This document shows positions 53,696-64,000 of a DNA stretch of 64,000 bases, piece by piece. A program made the position numbers and the translations under genes. Below the pieces are notes generated by a model. It did no database searches and had not been told where the DNA came from. It saw only the letters and a list, made by a program, of their open reading frames with translations. Position 1 is the stretch's first letter; the number at the start of each line of letters is the position of its first letter. Source of the stretch: Isoetes taiwanensis. Taxonomy: Eukaryota; Streptophyta; Lycopodiopsida; Isoetales; Isoetaceae. The stretch lies in contig JAJEKV010000056.1 in the NCBI GenBank assembly GCA_021234155.1, positions 1,659,330 to 1,723,329 of the forward strand, read 5' to 3'.

Positions 53696-54040
53696 CAAGT
53701 GGAACGCATGGAGCAGTATCTTAGCGGAGGGGATTTGAGTCACTGCTTGGATGGGTGGCGCGACCTGACTTTTGTAGTTGTTGCAGTTTGGGAGCATTAC
53801 AGTACAGCGGCCTTCTAGATGTTCTACGTGGGTGCCTGTACTTATTGTACATAATTATCTTATATATCGGGTGGTCTAACCCGAGGTTGTGTTTGTTGAT
53901 TTACCCATTTGGGGTTCATCATTTTGTTCCCCTCTTCACTCATTTTGGGATTCATCAGTTTGTTTCCCCATGGGTCATTGTACTATTTTTTCATTCAGCT
54001 CGGATGTTGATATTTGTGCATAAGGACCATACACAAAATG

Positions 54041-54548
54041 AGTTTTCATTGCCAAAATGCTTAACTGTACAACAGAAACTGTGGGAATTGGGGAAACAAT
54101 ATCATCCTTCATAAACTTGAAGGGTTTTTTTTACCCCCTTTCAAGGATAACATAACGATTCCCACCTTCCAATCTATAAGAGGATTGATAGCCTTATGCC
54201 AACATGCTTAGAATAACATCTATACCTCCAAGGTTAGAAACCATGAAAGAATGTTTACAGATATATCCCTGCAGTTGAAATTCGACATCTTTGACCATAA
54301 ATGAAGAGAGAGGCAACATTCAAGAAAGCAGAAGACAATTCTACATCACTTGATAAATGAATATAAGTTAATTTTAGTTCCTTTACCAACCGAGCAATGA
54401 TCTCGAATAGTAGCCCAAAATCGTAAGAGGCTACTACTCAACAAAATCTGTATCTGATTTCTTCCAGATAGTGGCCACCTTTTTCCCTTTTTCATCTCCT
54501 CGAATAGAAGCTACTTTCTTACCTTTATCCTTTTTCTTAGTCTCATAC
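54041..54548 (-). pseudogene. Gypsy gag-pol junction region, decayed
   Basis: The minus strand continues the pol frame interrupted at 43,517 for several codons from 54,070 before stops. No protease motif could be confirmed. Confidence 0.4.
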
Positions 54549-54935
54549 TTAAGAATAGGTGTAGTTTATTTTCTTTCCCTTTTTTTTCTTCAAGATAAGT
54601 AGCACGTTCAAAAACTCATGGTCGGTTGAACAACAAACAAAACACTCATTCTCTCGCATTAGCCACTTCTTGCGTGCTTGATAAGATTCCTTTGGCTCCT
54701 TAGCCCCAACAGGTTCATTATCTGCAACGTCTGCATGCGGGCGTTTGAATTCCCCAGACCCTGGAGCAGACCCCATTGGTTTCTCCCGAAAGCCACTCGC
54801 CTCTTTCATAGATACCTTGAGGTCGCGCTGAGCATTAATGGCTTCTGTGAGAGCCAAACCCTCCTCTTCTACTTTCTCTGCCATTTTACAGAGCTCGCCA
54901 AAAGAAAGATTGGCAACTTGAATGTGATGCTTCAT
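54549..54935 (-). pseudogene. Gypsy gag C-terminal part with degenerate zinc knuckle
   Basis: 128-codon frame. KHHIQVANLSFGELCKMAEK and an Ala/Glu helix resemble the region after the gag capsid. Near the end CFVCCSTDHEFLNV is a CX2CX4H knuckle whose last Cys is Val. The capsid part is probably the piece at 60,024-60,290, displaced by later insertions. Confidence 0.7.
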
Positions 54936-55069
54936 ACATCTTGTAGGAAATTCCCCATCCAGCCCTCTGGCCGCATGGGTCCTCCATCATCAACTACCTC
55001 GAAGGGTAGCACATTCATATTACTATAGACACATCAAAGATACCAACATACCGTAAAACATATGAGCTC

Positions 55070-56359
55070 CTAACCAGGCTCAGACTCATAAGGTAGGTAG
55101 ATTGACAGCTGGGCCTTAAGAGAGAGCTGGCTGGCTATAGACAATGGCTAGGGTTGACCACTCCATCTGCCCCTCCTGTGCATACTTTGCAGATGGGCTA
55201 AATCGAGCTCTGGCGTGACTATAGCCTGCCGGATACGCAATCTCATGGCATCACCCATCGAAACTACTCCGAGTTGCATCTCCCCAGTCCGATGAGGCAG
55301 GAAGGGTTGCATCTTCCCTTCCCGAGGTCTAGTAACGGGCGGCTAGAGAATCGTGGCGACAACATGATTCGTACCAGACTGAACCCCCCAAAATAAGAGC
55401 CAGGCCAACACTTGCAACTCTTAAGAGGCAGGGCAACACCATTGCCCCAAGAGGTGTCGGACCCATACCGGGCCACAAGAATTGACCGACTATAGGCCTA
55501 GCCCACTATGGGTCCCCAGTAGCCACGCTCAGCTGGGACCTCCTTCCAGTTTGCCACTAACCCCGTTGTATGGTGCTAAGTCACTTCATAGCCCCCGTAG
55601 CCGAGTGGGTTCCTATGCACAGGCCGCATAATAATAGGAATTAAGGGGTCTAAACTAGGAGCATCATCTAGATAATGGCCACTAGGTCTCTACCCCCCTT
55701 CCCAATACACAAGAGGTGCAAACATAAGATCAACCAACATAATACATCAACACAACATGATAAATAATGAAGATACATCTAATCCTAATCACATGCATCT
55801 AACTTACAGTTAGGGTTCATTGATTATGGTTCCAAACCTAAATTGAGGGTTCTAAGAAGGCTCTACTAGAAGATAAGATACTAGCTCGTCTGGAATCCTA
55901 GGTTCCAGATGATCTACCTATGAAGCTACTATGAATACCTGCTCCAGACGGACTTCCCCCAACTCCTGGGGTCTCCATGACTTGTCGATGAGTCGAGTGA
56001 TTCCTCCTCCTTCTGCTGAGCGCACTGCCTTGGGGTTGTCGATCTGAGCTACGCCGCAATGAACAGTGTTGGAAAGGGAGTTCTGAGCAAAGAACAGGTC
56101 TCAAGGCAGGTGGAGCCAAAAAGTGGCATAGGGTTAGGGTTAGGGTACTTATACTTTAGGGTTCCATGTCACTGCCACGTGGTAGGTTGAGGCCATGTGG
56201 AAATGGCCTTAAGCCTAAGGTTGGCTAAGTTATGTAATTAACTTGATCATGCTCCCTTCTCCACTTACTATAGTGTACAAGGCTATAAAGATAGGCTTGT
56301 ACGGTGACGAGGCCTAGAAATATACGTATTTATGGCGTATATTTATGGGGAATGTCACA
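55070..56359 (-). mobile_element. LTR-E copy, about 1.29 kb, left edge decayed
   Basis: Matches 3,240-4,520 in order (GGCTCAGACTC, TAGGGTTG, CCGCCCCTCCTGTGCA-like, GATGAGGCAGG, CACAGGCCGCAT) and ends GGAATGTCACA at 56,359. The last 250 bp of the family LTR are missing on the left. No PBS visible, so it may be a truncated solo LTR. A short TTAGGG triplet at 56,137-56,154 is part of it. Confidence 0.7.
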
Positions 56360-56394
56360 TTGAAGATCGAGCTTCGCCCGTACCCAACGATGAA

Positions 56395-56746
56395 TGTTAA
56401 CCACCTAGTGGTTAACATTGTGCATGCACATGTTAGGTGCATGCACATGTTAGGTGTCAGTGGTGGCAGACTGACACTTGGCATGATTAGGTTAACATAA
56501 GTGTAGGGATTAGATTTAGTTAGATGTACGGCTCAGATTTGCGGTCTACACTATATTAGACTGGAGCCTCTTCAGATGTACTCAGGTTTATCTCATATTT
56601 GGAGAGCCTCATTTGGCCACGTTCCCCTTCATCCTTTGTACATATTTCCTTGTCTTGTTCTTGTTTTGTGATCATGAGCATGGCAGCTTTGTAGCATCCG
56701 ACAGTCATGGACTGCTGCTGCAGGGTGCATGCCAAGAATCCAAACA
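56395..56746 (+). repeat. 5' LTR with terminal hairpins
   Basis: Starts with the perfect palindrome TGTTAACCAC/CTA/GTGGTTAACA, then a doubled TGCATGCACATGTTAGGT and a second hairpin GTGTCAGT/ACTGACAC. Confidence 0.95.
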
Positions 56747-56761
56747 TTGGCGCCCGTTATG
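56747..56761 (+). promoter_or_regulatory. Primer-binding site, unusual tRNA
   Basis: TTGGCGCCCGTTATG. TGGCGCC ends are used with tRNA-Asp or tRNA-Lys type primers; the exact tRNA is not determined here. Confidence 0.5.
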
Positions 56762-58892
56762 CGGCCCGCTTCGTGATCACTTTCTTCTCCCTCCCTTTGT
56801 TTCTTTTGTTATCTTCTTTGCTCCAATTTTTCCCCGTTTTGAAGACTTCTTGTATACTATTCTTCCCTGTTAGGTTTCCTTAGTTTGCCCAACCAAGTCG
56901 ATTTTGTGTATCCGGCTTGGAGGCCTTTGTTTTTCAAACGGTGATGATTACGCCGGTGATCAAATTTAATTTCGTAAATCTGTTCTCAAGACTCTGTTTT
57001 TCAAGTGCAGCAAGTACAGTTTGCAGTTTCAGGATTTATGGAGTGGTGACAGCACTCCTCTCTGCAAGATTTTCAAAAAAAAATCAAAAGTTTGATCCTC
57101 TTTTCTCTTCTCACTGCTGAAAAAATGTCAAAATATCATGCTCCTTTTTCATTATCCTCTGTTTTTCTCTCAGCTTTATCAGACATCGTGCTCTGGCACA
57201 TCAAAAATATTCTCTTTCAGTTCTTCTTCAGTTTATTTTCAATTCTTCTTCCGTTTATTTTTCGAGGGCCAGCACTTGGCTAGCCCCCTTTGAGCCCATA
57301 TGTTCCAGTTCTGGCTGTTTAGTTTCAACGTTTTCTTCTGCAATCTTCAAAGCCAGTATTTTGTCTCCATCGCTCCTGCATATACACGAGTTCCAGAAGT
57401 TTCTTGAGCTTATAAATTACCATAAGAGTTGGCAAAGATTCAAGCACCTTAAGCATCTGCAACACATAAACTTGTCTGCTTCCAGTATCTATTCTTATTC
57501 AAGTTTTTCAAGAAGGCCAGCACTGTGGCCAGCCCCCATCCATCTGCCCAAGCACATACAGGCTGCAACAAAAGTCTGTCTTCAAGCAAGCACGTTTATA
57601 AGCGAATTTTTTAAGCCTCAGGACATCTGCAAACAAGCAAATTTTTCATCAGTTAAGAGTGGAAGATTAAATTCGAATATCTTTGTGGGGCACAGCACAG
57701 TCAAATCTTTCATCTATCTATCCAAAACTGTGCAGCATCGATCAAAGGCTAACCCATCTATTCAAGCTTTATCCTGCAAAGTGGAAGCAGCATGATTTCT
57801 GAAGCCGACCTCTGTACCTGCATCAAAGTCCTGTTTGGGTCAGCAAATCAAACAGTATCTATCTATTCAAGCTCTTTCCGGCGAAGTTGAGGTTGACTTC
57901 CGCGACTCGATTCGAAACCGCCTTTTCCTGCCATCTGTGCTTCTAAATTCAGTAAGCCAGCAGAATTTGTGCTGCCATATCCAGCATTTCCCTTCAAATC
58001 CGGTCGCCATGGAAATAAGCGACTCTTACTCTTCTTCGAAGACCTCTTCTGCTCACTCTAGGGTTTTTTAGGCGAACGGCTATGATTTGGCCGCCTAAGA
58101 TCTATGGCTCCGATACAATATTGTTTTATGGCTCACGCTAGGGTTTTATGGCTCACGCTAGGGCACGCCGTCGACGCGCTGATGGCTTCCCCCAATTTTT
58201 CCACGCCCACGCCCTTTGCTCATGGGCCCACGCTTGCTTGTACCCACGGGGTCACGCTCCATGCCAATATTTGCTGGCTGATAACCGCCCACGGCCACGC
58301 TAATAAAAAAGCCACGCTCCGTATTTTCTGCCCCGCATTGACCACGGTGGCCCCACGCTCTGTATTTTTGCCCAAATTGACCACGCACATTGACCACGCA
58401 AAAGCCACGCGCTGAAATTTTTGTCCTCACAAAACCCACGCTCTGTTTTTTAAGACCCACGCTTTGCCACGCTCTTCATGCTTTTTATTTCCCATGCTCA
58501 CGCTGCTGACCCACGGGCCACACTGACGCCCACGCTCCCTTATGGCTGATCACGGGGCACGCTTTTATGGTGCTTACTTTTTTAAGCCCCCTATCATACT
58601 TGTTTTTAAGTAAAATTTTGGGGTATTGTTTGTTCAAATGGACTTCCCCATCATATAAGGGGATAGTCTTCATCTTTTTCTTGCCCCAGTTCCTATGATC
58701 CACGTTCTGCATCGACATTCATTCGGATCTTATTCGTCATCGACGCATTCATGAAGATATTTTTCGGCGACACAACCCAACCATTACCATCATTTTCGCC
58801 CCTAAAATTTTTGGCACCATGTTGTAATTGTCGGACTTGTCTTATAAAAGTTTGTACATGTTTTCGTGCTAAAAACTTTTAGGGGGAGGCAG
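56762..58892 (+). other. Non-coding interior of the LTR element
   Basis: T/C-rich, no domain. 58,100-58,570 holds about 25 CCACGC-type words, many as CCACGCTC. Polypurine tract at about 58,877-58,892. Confidence 0.7.
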
Positions 58893-59244
58893 TGTTAACC
58901 ACCTAGTGGTTAACATTGTGCATGCACATGTTAGGTGCATGCACATGTTAGGTGTCAGTGGTGGCAGACTGACACTTGGCATGATTAGGTTAACATAAGT
59001 GTAGAGATTAGATTTAGTTAGATGTACGGCTCAGATTTGCGGTCTACACTATATTAGACTGGAGCCTCTTCAGATGTACTCAGGTTTATCTCATATTTGG
59101 AGAGCCTCATTTGGCCACGTTCCCCTTCATCCTTTGTACATATTTCCTTGTCTTGTTCTTGTTTTGTGATCATGAGCATGGCAGCTTTGTAGCATCCGGC
59201 AGTCATGGACTGCTGCTGCAGGGTGTATGCCAAGAATCCAAACA
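58893..59244 (+). repeat. 3' LTR
   Basis: 352 bp, nearly identical to 56,395-56,746, followed by the ATGAA duplication. Confidence 0.95.
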
Positions 59245-59292
59245 ATGAATCCCATCCATGAGTTTTCAGACTTCTTAGTATCGTTTTTACTA

Positions 59293-60013
59293 GGGAAAAA
59301 CTACAAAATGCCCCTAACTTTTCTTGTATTTCATAATATACCCCTAACTTTCTAAAAATTCACAAAATGCCCTTGAAAATGTATACATGTATTTGTACTA
59401 TTTGAAATTTTATAAAATACCCTTAACTTTTACTTAAATTCATGAAATGCCCTTAACTTTTTGACAAAATCACAAAAAGTCCTTCCTAAATGTATACATT
59501 CTACAACCAATTAAATTCATAGAATGCACTTTAGTTTAGCTTAACTTCATACAATGCCCTTTGTATCCTTGATATTAGGAACATTCATCTTAGAATTTTA
59601 GAAACAAGTTTTCTAGCTCAATTGAAATTCCAATCTTCAAACAAAACACATCAGAGTCGATTTTTCTAGCTCATTGAGTTAAAAAACTTATTTCTTATAT
59701 TCTCATATGTCTTCCCGATATCTGAAATATTTTGATGGTACAAAAGGCATTGTGTGAAGGTAAGCAAAAGTAAAGCGTATTCTATGAATTTGATCAAAAG
59801 TTCTAGAAGGATGTACATTTAGAAAGGCCTTTCTGAATATGTGCAAAAGTTAAGGGCATTTCATGAATTTAAGTAAAAGTTAAAGGTATTTTGTAAAATT
59901 TCAATGGGTACAAATACATGTATACATTTCCAGGGGCATTTTGTGAATTTTCAGAAAGTTAAGGGCATATTGTGAAATAAGTGAAAAGTTAGGGGCATTT
60001 TGTAGTTTTTCCC
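59293..60013. mobile_element. MULE-type foldback element, 721 bp
   Basis: Long inverted arms (about 210 bp each) begin GGGAAAAACTACAAAATGCC at both ends. Flanked by 9-bp TTTTTACTA at 59,284-59,292 and 60,014-60,022. Each arm holds degenerate repeats of AAATGCCCTTAACTTT. Nine-bp duplications are typical of Mutator-like elements. Confidence 0.9.
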
Positions 60014-60023
60014 TTTTTACTAA

Positions 60024-60290
60024 GCTGGAGTCCTTTGGCAGTGGAGGCTCGAACAATTTCCACATTTTGTTGGGTCAATTTATTCCACTCAGCGATAAGA
60101 TCTCACTCCTAATTATGACCAAAACACGATTTTTTATTTGCTTTTCAAATTCCACAAACGTAGTAATGGGTTGATCGACTGGCTGGTTCTTCTAGATATC
60201 CAGCCACCAGTCCTTTGCAACATCATCTAGATGACGCTCAGCAAAATATAATTGTCTTCATCATCTTTAGTTTTGGAAAAATATGAATTC
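60024..60290 (-). pseudogene. Gypsy gag capsid fragment
   Basis: On the minus strand FAERHLDDVAKDWWLDI then PITTFVEFEKQIKNRVLVII, the A..HL...A..WW signature of Ty3/gypsy capsid. There is one in-frame stop after WWLDI and a frame slip upstream near 60,250 (NSYFSKTKDDEDNY). It is probably the 5' part of the gypsy element at 54,549-54,935 and 42,028-43,517. Confidence 0.75.
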
Positions 60291-60499
60291 ACGACATGGA
60301 ACCCAAGGGGTTAATAAGAATAAACATAAGTTAAGAAAAAACATTAAGGAATTACATGGAATGTTAATATAGCTAAGGGAATAAATGATAAAAGAAGATA
60401 AGGTGTGATGCTTCTCCATGGAGGAGATCATGGGAAGCTTATGGGAGCTTCTGGACATAAGTCTGGCATGGGACACTTGCGGGTCTGATGAGATGCATG

Positions 60500-61916
60500 A
60501 AGCATGCTATGGATGAAGTATTTAGTAATACTGGTAGACCTAATTGACAAGCCGTGACCTCATTGTTAAAATGGTTTAGGGATTTAGCTCAAATCATCAT
60601 AGATAATAATGAAATTGCAATGTGGTTGATATGACATTCTAAAATGGGCTTTCCTAGGGGAAGGAAAGTTAGGTTTATGTGCTTCTATTCAATGATATAT
60701 CTAAAGATGTTGTGTGTAGATGACAGTGTAATCATGGTTGCATAATAGCATTTACTGGTTGAAATTTGATATAAGGATGTGATAGTACATATATATGACT
60801 GTATGTGAACTATTCTCTGCGATATCATTGCAAGTGTTTGCATTTATATATGTTGTCTTTACTATATATGCATAGTGGAAATGCATGTGGGATGTGGTAC
60901 TGGATACTTGAATCATGGTAATGAATATGGTTTGAACTTTGACATGTGGGCCATGTGATAAGATATGGATTGATATATAAGTGCATATGCTCTGGGGTCG
61001 GAGTCCATTTGCGGTGGCTTGGACTCGTGGTTATTCTTGTTCTTGACATTGGGCATTGTCACCCCGGCGAGGGTACTTCGTCGCACTACATGGCTTAGAA
61101 GAGGTCTCCTAGTGCTGGACACACGCTAGGAGGTGTGTGACATGAGGCTTACCCCACCCGTATTTGCTGCAGGGCCTGATCAGCTTGGGTGGCAGTAGGA
61201 ACTGGAGTTGCATTGCATACTTATGGATACCTCATGGTTGTTTATGGTTTCTCATGATTTATAGTTGTCTCATGAATTATAAGGGTATGGCATGTGTATT
61301 TTCAATATTTGGATGGCTTGATGATGTTCAGGTATTTTGCATGATGTGGGTTCTTATTATATTTGTTCATATTATGTGCTAATATTGCATTACTGGATAG
61401 CATAGAGGGATTCTTAAGTGAGGTATCAAGGTCTAAGAGTGATTATGGTGATTGTTACATTACACGCATGTCTTGCTAATTATGCTAGTATATCCTAAAT
61501 ACTTCAAACCCCCCACTTAGTCTTTATGACTAACCCCACATGCGTTCATGGTGTAAGCAGATTGACATGAGGCTTGGAGGATCATTGTGCAGTGGAGAAC
61601 CGGAATGGAGCTAAAGACTTAAGATCTCGTGAGCCATTAGCAAGGCTTTGTGGCTACTGGATAAACTTGACATTGTGGATTCTTAGAACATGAAGCATTT
61701 TGGATTGAGTAGACTCAGATATTATGTAAATGAGGGTTGCGCTCAAAGTGTAATTGGATGCACTGAGATTAAAGTTTCAATTCTTTACCAGGAGTTTTGT
61801 GAGAACGCTGTTGCATTGACATAACATAATTCATGCATATCAACTTATCAGTGTTAATGCAAGTCTTTAACGGGATCTCGGGTTACCTAGAGGGTTAACT
61901 CGGCAGGCCCGTTACA
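60500..61916 (+). mobile_element. 5' LTR of gypsy family F (start not resolved)
   Basis: Ends CTCGGCAGGCCCGTTACA at 61,916, two bases before a PBS. Its blocks match the reverse complement of 10,957-11,880. The left edge is uncertain. Confidence 0.75.
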
Positions 61917-61918
61917 GT

Positions 61919-61930
61919 TGGTATCAGAGC
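61919..61930 (+). promoter_or_regulatory. Primer-binding site, tRNA-iMet
   Basis: TGGTATCAGAGC, two bases after the LTR end. Confidence 0.9.
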
Positions 61931-64000
61931 ATAGTTGGATCGTAAGTTCTAATCTGATTATAGATTCAAGTTTGAGATGTATGATGATATTGTTATTCCT
62001 TAGGAAAATGCAGAGATGGTGGACTCAACGGAGGAGTAACGAAGGTATGTGAAGTTTATCTTAGTTTTGATTGCTAATTTATATTATGCAAGGAAGAAAA
62101 GCTAGCAAGAAGGAGCTAGGCTTGAGTTGCACAAATTTTGAAGGGATGCCGAGATAAACGTTTTCATGTGAAGCAAGAACAATAAGCCATGGTAATGTTG
62201 GAGGTATGGTATTTTAAGATTGCTACGAAGTTCTATAACTGTAGATGGTCTAGTGGTGAATCTGTAAACAAAGTAGATCGTGCACTAGTTGTGGAAGTTG
62301 CCAAGGAAAGTTTTTTAGAACAATAAAAGTGAAATTCAATGGTACTGAGATGACTTCAAATAGGCTATGCTTACATCATAGCAGTGTAGTTGCCAGGCAA
62401 ATTTTAAGCTAAGAGTAAGTATACTTGAATATTATTTGATATTACTATGATCAAAGAGGCAGGATGGTTGCTTTAAGAATGTATAGAGATGAATAGTGTT
62501 GATATTGAGAGAAATGTCACAAATCAATCATCATCACCATATTTGAAGAATTTATAAAAGATTCATATGTCTGTTAAGGGTATAAGAAGTGATTTTTACA
62601 AACTAAATTGATCAAGAATTGGGAACGCGTGGAATGATGTGAGATTTATAAATCATAACAACTTGAAAGATTATTTGAGCTATTGTGGATGTGGAAAATT
62701 AAATTCGTCTATATTGTGAAAGTTGATTAGAATGGCAATGTACTTGGTGTAGCCATTGAAGTGAGACAAGATATATGATTGGAACATGAGAAGAGAGAAT
62801 GTATTAGAGCTAAAGCAGAAGGAAATCTTATAGCAATGGAGAGTACCATAGTTGGAGCTCTAGTTCATGATACAGAAGTAGTAATGATCAGAAGTATGAG
62901 ATGCGCCCATGTCCATGCTGGTTACCCTCTCTCTTCTTCGGTTGACCTATTGACTTGATGATAGTGACTAACAATCAAAACGGTTCCAAAGTAGTATGGT
63001 AAGAATAAAAGGGAAATTGGAATTGTGTGGAGAGGCCATGTTACTTAAAAGGGCCGAGGGAAATAACAAGGTAAGATGTGCCAAATAAAAGTACTGAGCC
63101 AAAATGACATATTGGTAGGTTGGGATTTCATTGGAAAGCAGGAATCTTGTGGCACATAAGGGAGCAAGCTTGGGGATTTTTTTAGCATGAACATGGTTAT
63201 ATACCCCGCTAAGTTGCCTTACAGAATTGTCATAAATCAAGATAATGTTTCCTCGACTATCCAAGTAGAAAGACACAAGAGTTTGTTGGGATGGTGCTAC
63301 AATGTTAAGTGACACTTTGATTTGATAAAAATAGTTGCATATACCTTGGGAGAGAGTCGAGACAAAGCTGGTAAAGTTGAATGTAATGCAACGTATGTGG
63401 ACTTGAAGCTATAAGGATATGTTGAAAACATAAAGGGTTGTGCAACAATAGTACTTGGATGCTCATGTAAAGAAACAAGAGAGAGATATTTTATACTTTG
63501 ATCGAAGTAGGGATGGTGTGAGAAAAGGTAGTGTTTATAATCTAAGGATTGACCAGTGAGATTGCAATAGATGTATGGAAGCAATCAAGCAATGCTTATA
63601 CAGATTAAAACTATGTTGTATAGTAATTATTAGCTCACATGTGGAATATGCTCCTCTGAATAATTCGGGAAAGAATGATACTTGTAATTCTTTGCCCCTC
63701 TTGTATAACTCATGTGAATTGGATAGTTATAAGATACACAGATTGGGGGATTGCCCTACGTATTCTACTTGTTACTTTTTGGACTGGACACCCAAAAAGG
63801 TTTCATGTAATTACATATCTAGTCCGATCGGTGTATCTCTTTTGAATGGTGGGTTTAGTATTTTGTGGCACATATATAGCATCTTTCCTATGAAAAGTTG
63901 CATTAATTGCATTATGCTTGTTATATTGCAGTGGATGTTCATGTTTCTCTGTTCCTCTCATTGTTATGGATGCATAGAATATACCTATTTAGTAATATGT
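61931..64000 (+). mobile_element. Decayed interior of gypsy family F
   Basis: A short start near 62,009 (MQRWWTQRRSNEG) ends at once. The rest is stop-rich A/G-biased sequence without a gag or pol motif, truncated by the window. Confidence 0.55.

Larger units (their letters stand above)
43518..54028 (+). mobile_element. Element A: hairpin-led, pyrimidine-rich non-coding element, two units in tandem
   Basis: Flanked by identical 12-bp ATACACAAAATG at 43,506-43,517 and 54,029-54,040, inside a gypsy pol frame that is continuous across the two flanks. Unit 1 (43,518-50,849) begins with the hairpin-led repeat and ends CGGATGTTGATATTTATGCA then TAAAGAC. Unit 2 (50,865-54,028) begins with a second copy of the repeat and ends with the same motif (54,001-54,028). 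The interior is T/C-rich and non-coding, with several tandem arrays. There are no TG/CA LTR edges, PBS or polypurine tract. Same architecture as element B, opposite strand. Confidence 0.8.
56395..59244 (+). mobile_element. Complete non-coding LTR element (2.85 kb), 5-bp target duplication
   Basis: 352-bp LTRs (56,395-56,746 and 58,893-59,244; three mismatches by eye) with TG...CA ends, flanked by ATGAA at 56,390-56,394 and 59,245-59,249. A PBS-like TTGGCGCCCGTTATG follows at 56,747, and a polypurine tract (TTTTAGGGGGAGGCAG) precedes the second LTR. The interior has no gag or pol, so the element depends on proteins from elsewhere. Near-identical LTRs mean recent insertion. Confidence 0.92.

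Noticed and set aside
56137-56154. Interstitial telomere-like TTAGGG triplet
   Set aside because: Only three units, inside a repeated LTR, not a telomeric tract.
57361-58415. Rightward frames of 78-144 codons in the non-coding LTR element
   Set aside because: No retroviral-type domain, and composition follows the T/C-rich DNA and CCACGC words.
60484-60510. CTGATGAG words (also 19,267) suggesting hammerhead ribozymes
   Set aside because: No matching GAAA core and third stem in the right order; helices do not close.

Overview
This is a transposon-dominated, AT-rich nuclear window from a eukaryote, almost certainly a streptophyte plant. The evidence is plant-type Ty1/copia and Ty3/gypsy remnants primed by initiator tRNA-Met (TGGTATCAGAGC-type sites), an L1-type LINE tail, MULE- and hAT-like foldback elements, introns with GT/AG borders, and a plant-style FCP1-like HAD domain with a DLN first motif. 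A Sola-like transposase and a non-L1 LINE 3' end would fit a non-seed plant or other large-genome lineage, but the species cannot be fixed. No rRNA, tRNA or CRISPR array was found. Few open frames look like intact host genes; the best is a 133-codon Ala-rich frame at 32,664-33,065 (minus).

Layout. 1-510: copia pol end and probable 3' LTR. 1,200-4,520: 5' end of a minus-strand gypsy element (gag, PBS, 1.6 kb LTR). 4,560-5,431: LINE 3' end. 5,842-6,030 and 17,275-17,833: exon-like pieces of an unidentified minus-strand gene, split by an 11 kb element (B, 6,150-17,262). Element B contains a nested 4.6 kb LTR composite (10,957-15,523, 5-bp target duplication). 20,328-30,050: a gag zinc-knuckle remnant holding a complete-ended 9.24 kb DNA transposon (20,754-29,994; 22-bp perfect terminal inverted repeats, 4-bp target duplication). 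It carries a rightward DDE transposase and a convergent, intron-containing leftward unit with Ulp1-like and FCP1/HAD-like regions. 30,200-30,369: seven phased 15-bp quasi-palindromes. 34,741-40,424: purine microsatellite, LTR fragment, two MITE-like elements and an L1 fragment. 42,028-60,290: one old minus-strand gypsy element opened by a stack of insertions: element A (43,518-54,028, 12-bp target duplication), an LTR fragment, a complete non-coding LTR element (56,395-59,244) and a MULE-type foldback (59,293-60,013). 60,500-64,000: LTR, PBS and decayed interior of another gypsy element.

Two things stand out. First, elements A and B share an architecture despite little sequence identity. Both have a direct repeat opening with a 12-bp-stem hairpin, a conserved end motif, shared CTCGGCG subterminal hairpins and a strongly pyrimidine-rich, non-coding interior. 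The inner copy of the repeat has an extra outer arm complementary to the sequence just past the hairpin; the 5'-terminal copy lacks that arm and abuts target DNA. This suggests a terminal hairpin that self-primes. Second, the Sola-like transposon carries a multi-exon cargo unit with protease-like and phosphatase-like regions and is saturated with TGTACA palindromes.
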